The notes under the pieces: model-generated
What the model saw: the letters and a program-made list of their open reading frames with translations, nothing else
Databases searched by the model: none
Told to the model about the DNA's origin: nothing
Shown here: piece by piece, positions 62,590-64,000 of the stretch
Position numbering within the stretch: the stretch's first letter is position 1
Layout of the letters: each line of letters begins with the position of its first letter
NCBI GenBank assembly: GCA_964574705.1
Contig: CAZNOO010000002.1
Coordinates: 62,001 to 126,000 of the forward strand
Direction: 5' to 3'
Source: JAHIVB01 sp964574705
GTDB lineage: Bacteria; Bacillota_I; Bacilli_A; Izemoplasmatales; Hujiaoplasmataceae
Length of the DNA stretch: 64,000 bases
Made by a program: the position numbers and the translations under genes

Positions 62590-63909
62590 TTATGGATTTA
62601 CTCTGTTGGGACCGCGATATAAGAATGTGACTTCACGAATGTTATCAACATTGAAAAGTCTCATCAGGAAACGTGTGAGTCCAAACCCGTACCCTCCATG
62701 TGGAGGTACGCCATAACGGAAGAAGTTTAAGTAAAAATCAATGGATTCAAGAGACAAGCCTTTTTCAACAGCCTGTTTCTTCAAGATTTCGATTCGGTGT
62801 TCTCTTTGTGCACCCGTCGTGATTTCAATTCCTTTATATAGAAGGTCAAAGCTCTTGGTCTTTCCAGTTGTTTCGTCCAACATATGATAGAAAGGTCTCG
62901 CTTCGAAAGGATAGTCAATGACAAAAACGAAATCTGAATTCAGTTTTTTCTTTGCATAGAGGCCAATCAATTCTTCTTCTTTACGATCGAAGTCAAATTC
63001 TTTTTCGCCGATGTATTTATAATTTTCTTGAATAATCTTTTTCGCTTCAGCGAAAGGAATCCGTGGGAAAGGTGTATCAGAATCATTGATGTCTTCTTTG
63101 AAGAGACGTTTGAAATCGTCGTTCATTTCTGCTTTTACCTTTTTTAAGACGCTTTTGCAAACTTCTTCTTCCATATCCATTACATCATGATGAGAAGAAA
63201 TCCAACTGATTTCGCAGTCTACACTGGTAAACTCCGTCGCATGGTATGCGGTATGCGAATTTTCGGCGCGGAAAGCCGGGGCAATTTCGAATACATTGTT
63301 GAATCCGGATGCCATCGCCATTTGTTTGTAGAATTGAGGGGACTGTGCTAAATACACTGTTCTACCAAAATAATCCAGTTTGAATACTTCTGCGCCTGAT
63401 TCTGAAGCGGTACCTAAAATTTTTGGCGAATGGATTTCAATAAAATTGTGACTAATCCAATATTCTCTCATCGCCATCTCTGCCAATGTCTGAGCTTTGA
63501 ATATCATATAATTTTTCTCTTGACGCAAATCTAGGAACCGATTGTCCATTCGAAGTTCTTGGTTGGATGTATTCGTGTATGCCAAAATGTCAATTGGCAG
63601 TTCTTCTTCTGAAAGGCTCGTTACGATAAAAGACGAAGGAATCATTTCCATTCCTCTCAACTTAACATTGGGGCTCTCTTTCAACGTTCCCTTCACAAGA
63701 ACTGTGCTCTCTTTTGTGAGTGTTGAAATGACATCATTCATCGCTTTGTTTTCTTCATTCTTTTCGATTGTCACTTGTACTTTCGCACTTGAATCACGAA
63801 GAACAACAAACTGAACATACTGAAGGTCACGAATCTTATCCACGAAACCCTGGAGTTCAATTTCTTGATTAAAATACTGTTCTAATTCACTAAAATATAT
63901 CTTTTTCAT
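62590..63909 (-). CDS. aspS: Aspartyl-tRNA synthetase, archaeal type
   Basis: 439 residues, against about 590 for bacterial AspRS, because the GAD insertion is absent. N-terminal OB anticodon-binding domain (GFVDKIRDLQYVQFVVLRDS), then class II core with GTASESGAEVFKLDYF, LAQSPQFYKQMAM, FRAENSHTAYHATEFTSVD and the final GYGFGLTRFLMRLF. Such enzymes may charge both tRNA-Asp and tRNA-Asn; sequence alone does not settle this. ATG with GAGGAA upstream. Confidence 0.92.
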   Translation of the reverse strand: MKKIYFSELEQYFNQEIELQGFVDKIRDLQYVQFVVLRDSSAKVQVTIEKNEENKAMNDVISTLTKESTVLVKGTLKESPNVKLRGMEMIPSSFIVTSLSEEELPIDILAYTNTSNQELRMDNRFLDLRQEKNYMIFKAQTLAEMAMREYWISHNFIEIHSPKILGTASESGAEVFKLDYFGRTVYLAQSPQFYKQMAMASGFNNVFEIAPAFRAENSHTAYHATEFTSVDCEISWISSHHDVMDMEEEVCKSVLKKVKAEMNDDFKRLFKEDINDSDTPFPRIPFAEAKKIIQENYKYIGEKEFDFDRKEEELIGLYAKKKLNSDFVFVIDYPFEARPFYHMLDETTGKTKSFDLLYKGIEITTGAQREHRIEILKKQAVEKGLSLESIDFYLNFFRYGVPPHGGYGFGLTRFLMRLFNVDNIREVTFLYRGPNRVNP

Positions 63910-63944
63910 TCAAGTTCCTCACAATTCAAAATAATATTGTCCTT

Positions 63945-63973
63945 ATTATAACACATGAAGGTGAGGGTTTCAA
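63945..63973 (-). promoter_or_regulatory. Promoter for aspS
   Basis: TTGAAA (63968-63973), 17-base spacer, TATAAT (63945-63950) on the minus strand, 36 bases before the ATG. Confidence 0.85.
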
Positions 63974-64000
63974 TTGCTGAATCTCTAGATTGTTTATTTC

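Noticed and set aside
1..64000. Reassigned genetic code (UGA as Trp)
   Set aside because: UGA is used as a terminator by several genes, including comEA and the fumarase alpha subunit, and trpS-decoded UGG is common. The standard code applies.
1..64000. Mobile elements, prophage, CRISPR, tRNA or rRNA genes
   Set aside because: No transposase or integrase frames, no regularly spaced repeats, and no recognisable tRNA or rRNA sequence. The T-box leaders contain tRNA-binding motifs, not tRNA genes.

Overview
This 64 kb window looks like chromosomal core from a low-GC Firmicutes/Tenericutes-type bacterium. I infer a wall-less or wall-reduced relative of Acholeplasma, Izemoplasma or Haloplasma, not a true Mycoplasma. 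The sequence shows low GC, AT-rich spacers, strong GGAGG/GAGGTG ribosome binding sites, UGA used as a stop, two T-box leaders, and Bacillus-like gene order. Two Bacillus clusters are preserved but shortened: yqeG-yqeH-yqeK-rsfS-yqeM-comEA, and alaS-ruvX-yrzB-trmR-trhP1-trhP2-udk-greA-mtnN. The gene for the peptidoglycan lytic enzyme MltG is missing from its usual place. ProRS and AspRS are the compact archaeal/eukaryotic-type enzymes. I see no rRNA, tRNA, CRISPR array, insertion sequence, prophage or attachment site. Coding density is high, no gene-free stretch exceeds 300 bases, and 56 of the 61 genes called lie on the minus strand.

Layout. 1-4.4 kb: ribosome-assembly and competence operon with its promoter. 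4.4-8.3 kb: acyl-ACP thioesterase, YgiQ radical SAM protein, YgjP metalloprotease, MtnN. 8.4-19.4 kb: greA, udk, the wobble-uridine modification trio, ruvX, T-box alaS, recD2, pepP. 19.5-21.3 kb: PadR-DUF1700-DUF4097 envelope operon with a palindrome in its promoter. 21.3-28.1 kb: VTT membrane protein, gap, spx, pepF, T-box trpS, HPr with an EIIB-like partner, pyrophosphatase. 28.1-33.5 kb: amidohydrolase, M20 hydrolase, SPL-like radical SAM protein, DUF368, rimO. 33.5-37.8 kb: MarR-controlled heterodimeric ABC exporter. 37.8-45.2 kb: DegV, two-subunit fumarase, ProRS, galM-galE-galT. 45.4-54.9 kb: oligopeptide ABC operon led by an InlB-repeat lipoprotein. 55.1-58.3 kb: small membrane and zinc-ribbon proteins and an S41 lipoprotein. 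58.6-64 kb: RluA, ZIP transporter, GNAT, Gfo/Idh oxidoreductase, archaeal-type AspRS.

How it works together: the genes fit a fermentative heterotroph that imports peptides (Opp, PepF, PepP, M20) and sugars (HPr with His15 and Ser46, GapDH, partial Leloir pathway). Much of the regulation can be read directly from the DNA: tRNA-sensing T-boxes, self-overlapping MarR and PadR operators, a possible CcpA site near gap, and many hairpin terminators.

I found no clearly new multi-gene defence or biosynthetic system. The items most worth a second look are the EIIB-like protein without a recognisable catalytic cysteine next to HPr, the three-SLBB ComEA, the NG-repeat solenoid operon, and the opp operon with its extra lipoprotein and 84-residue membrane protein.
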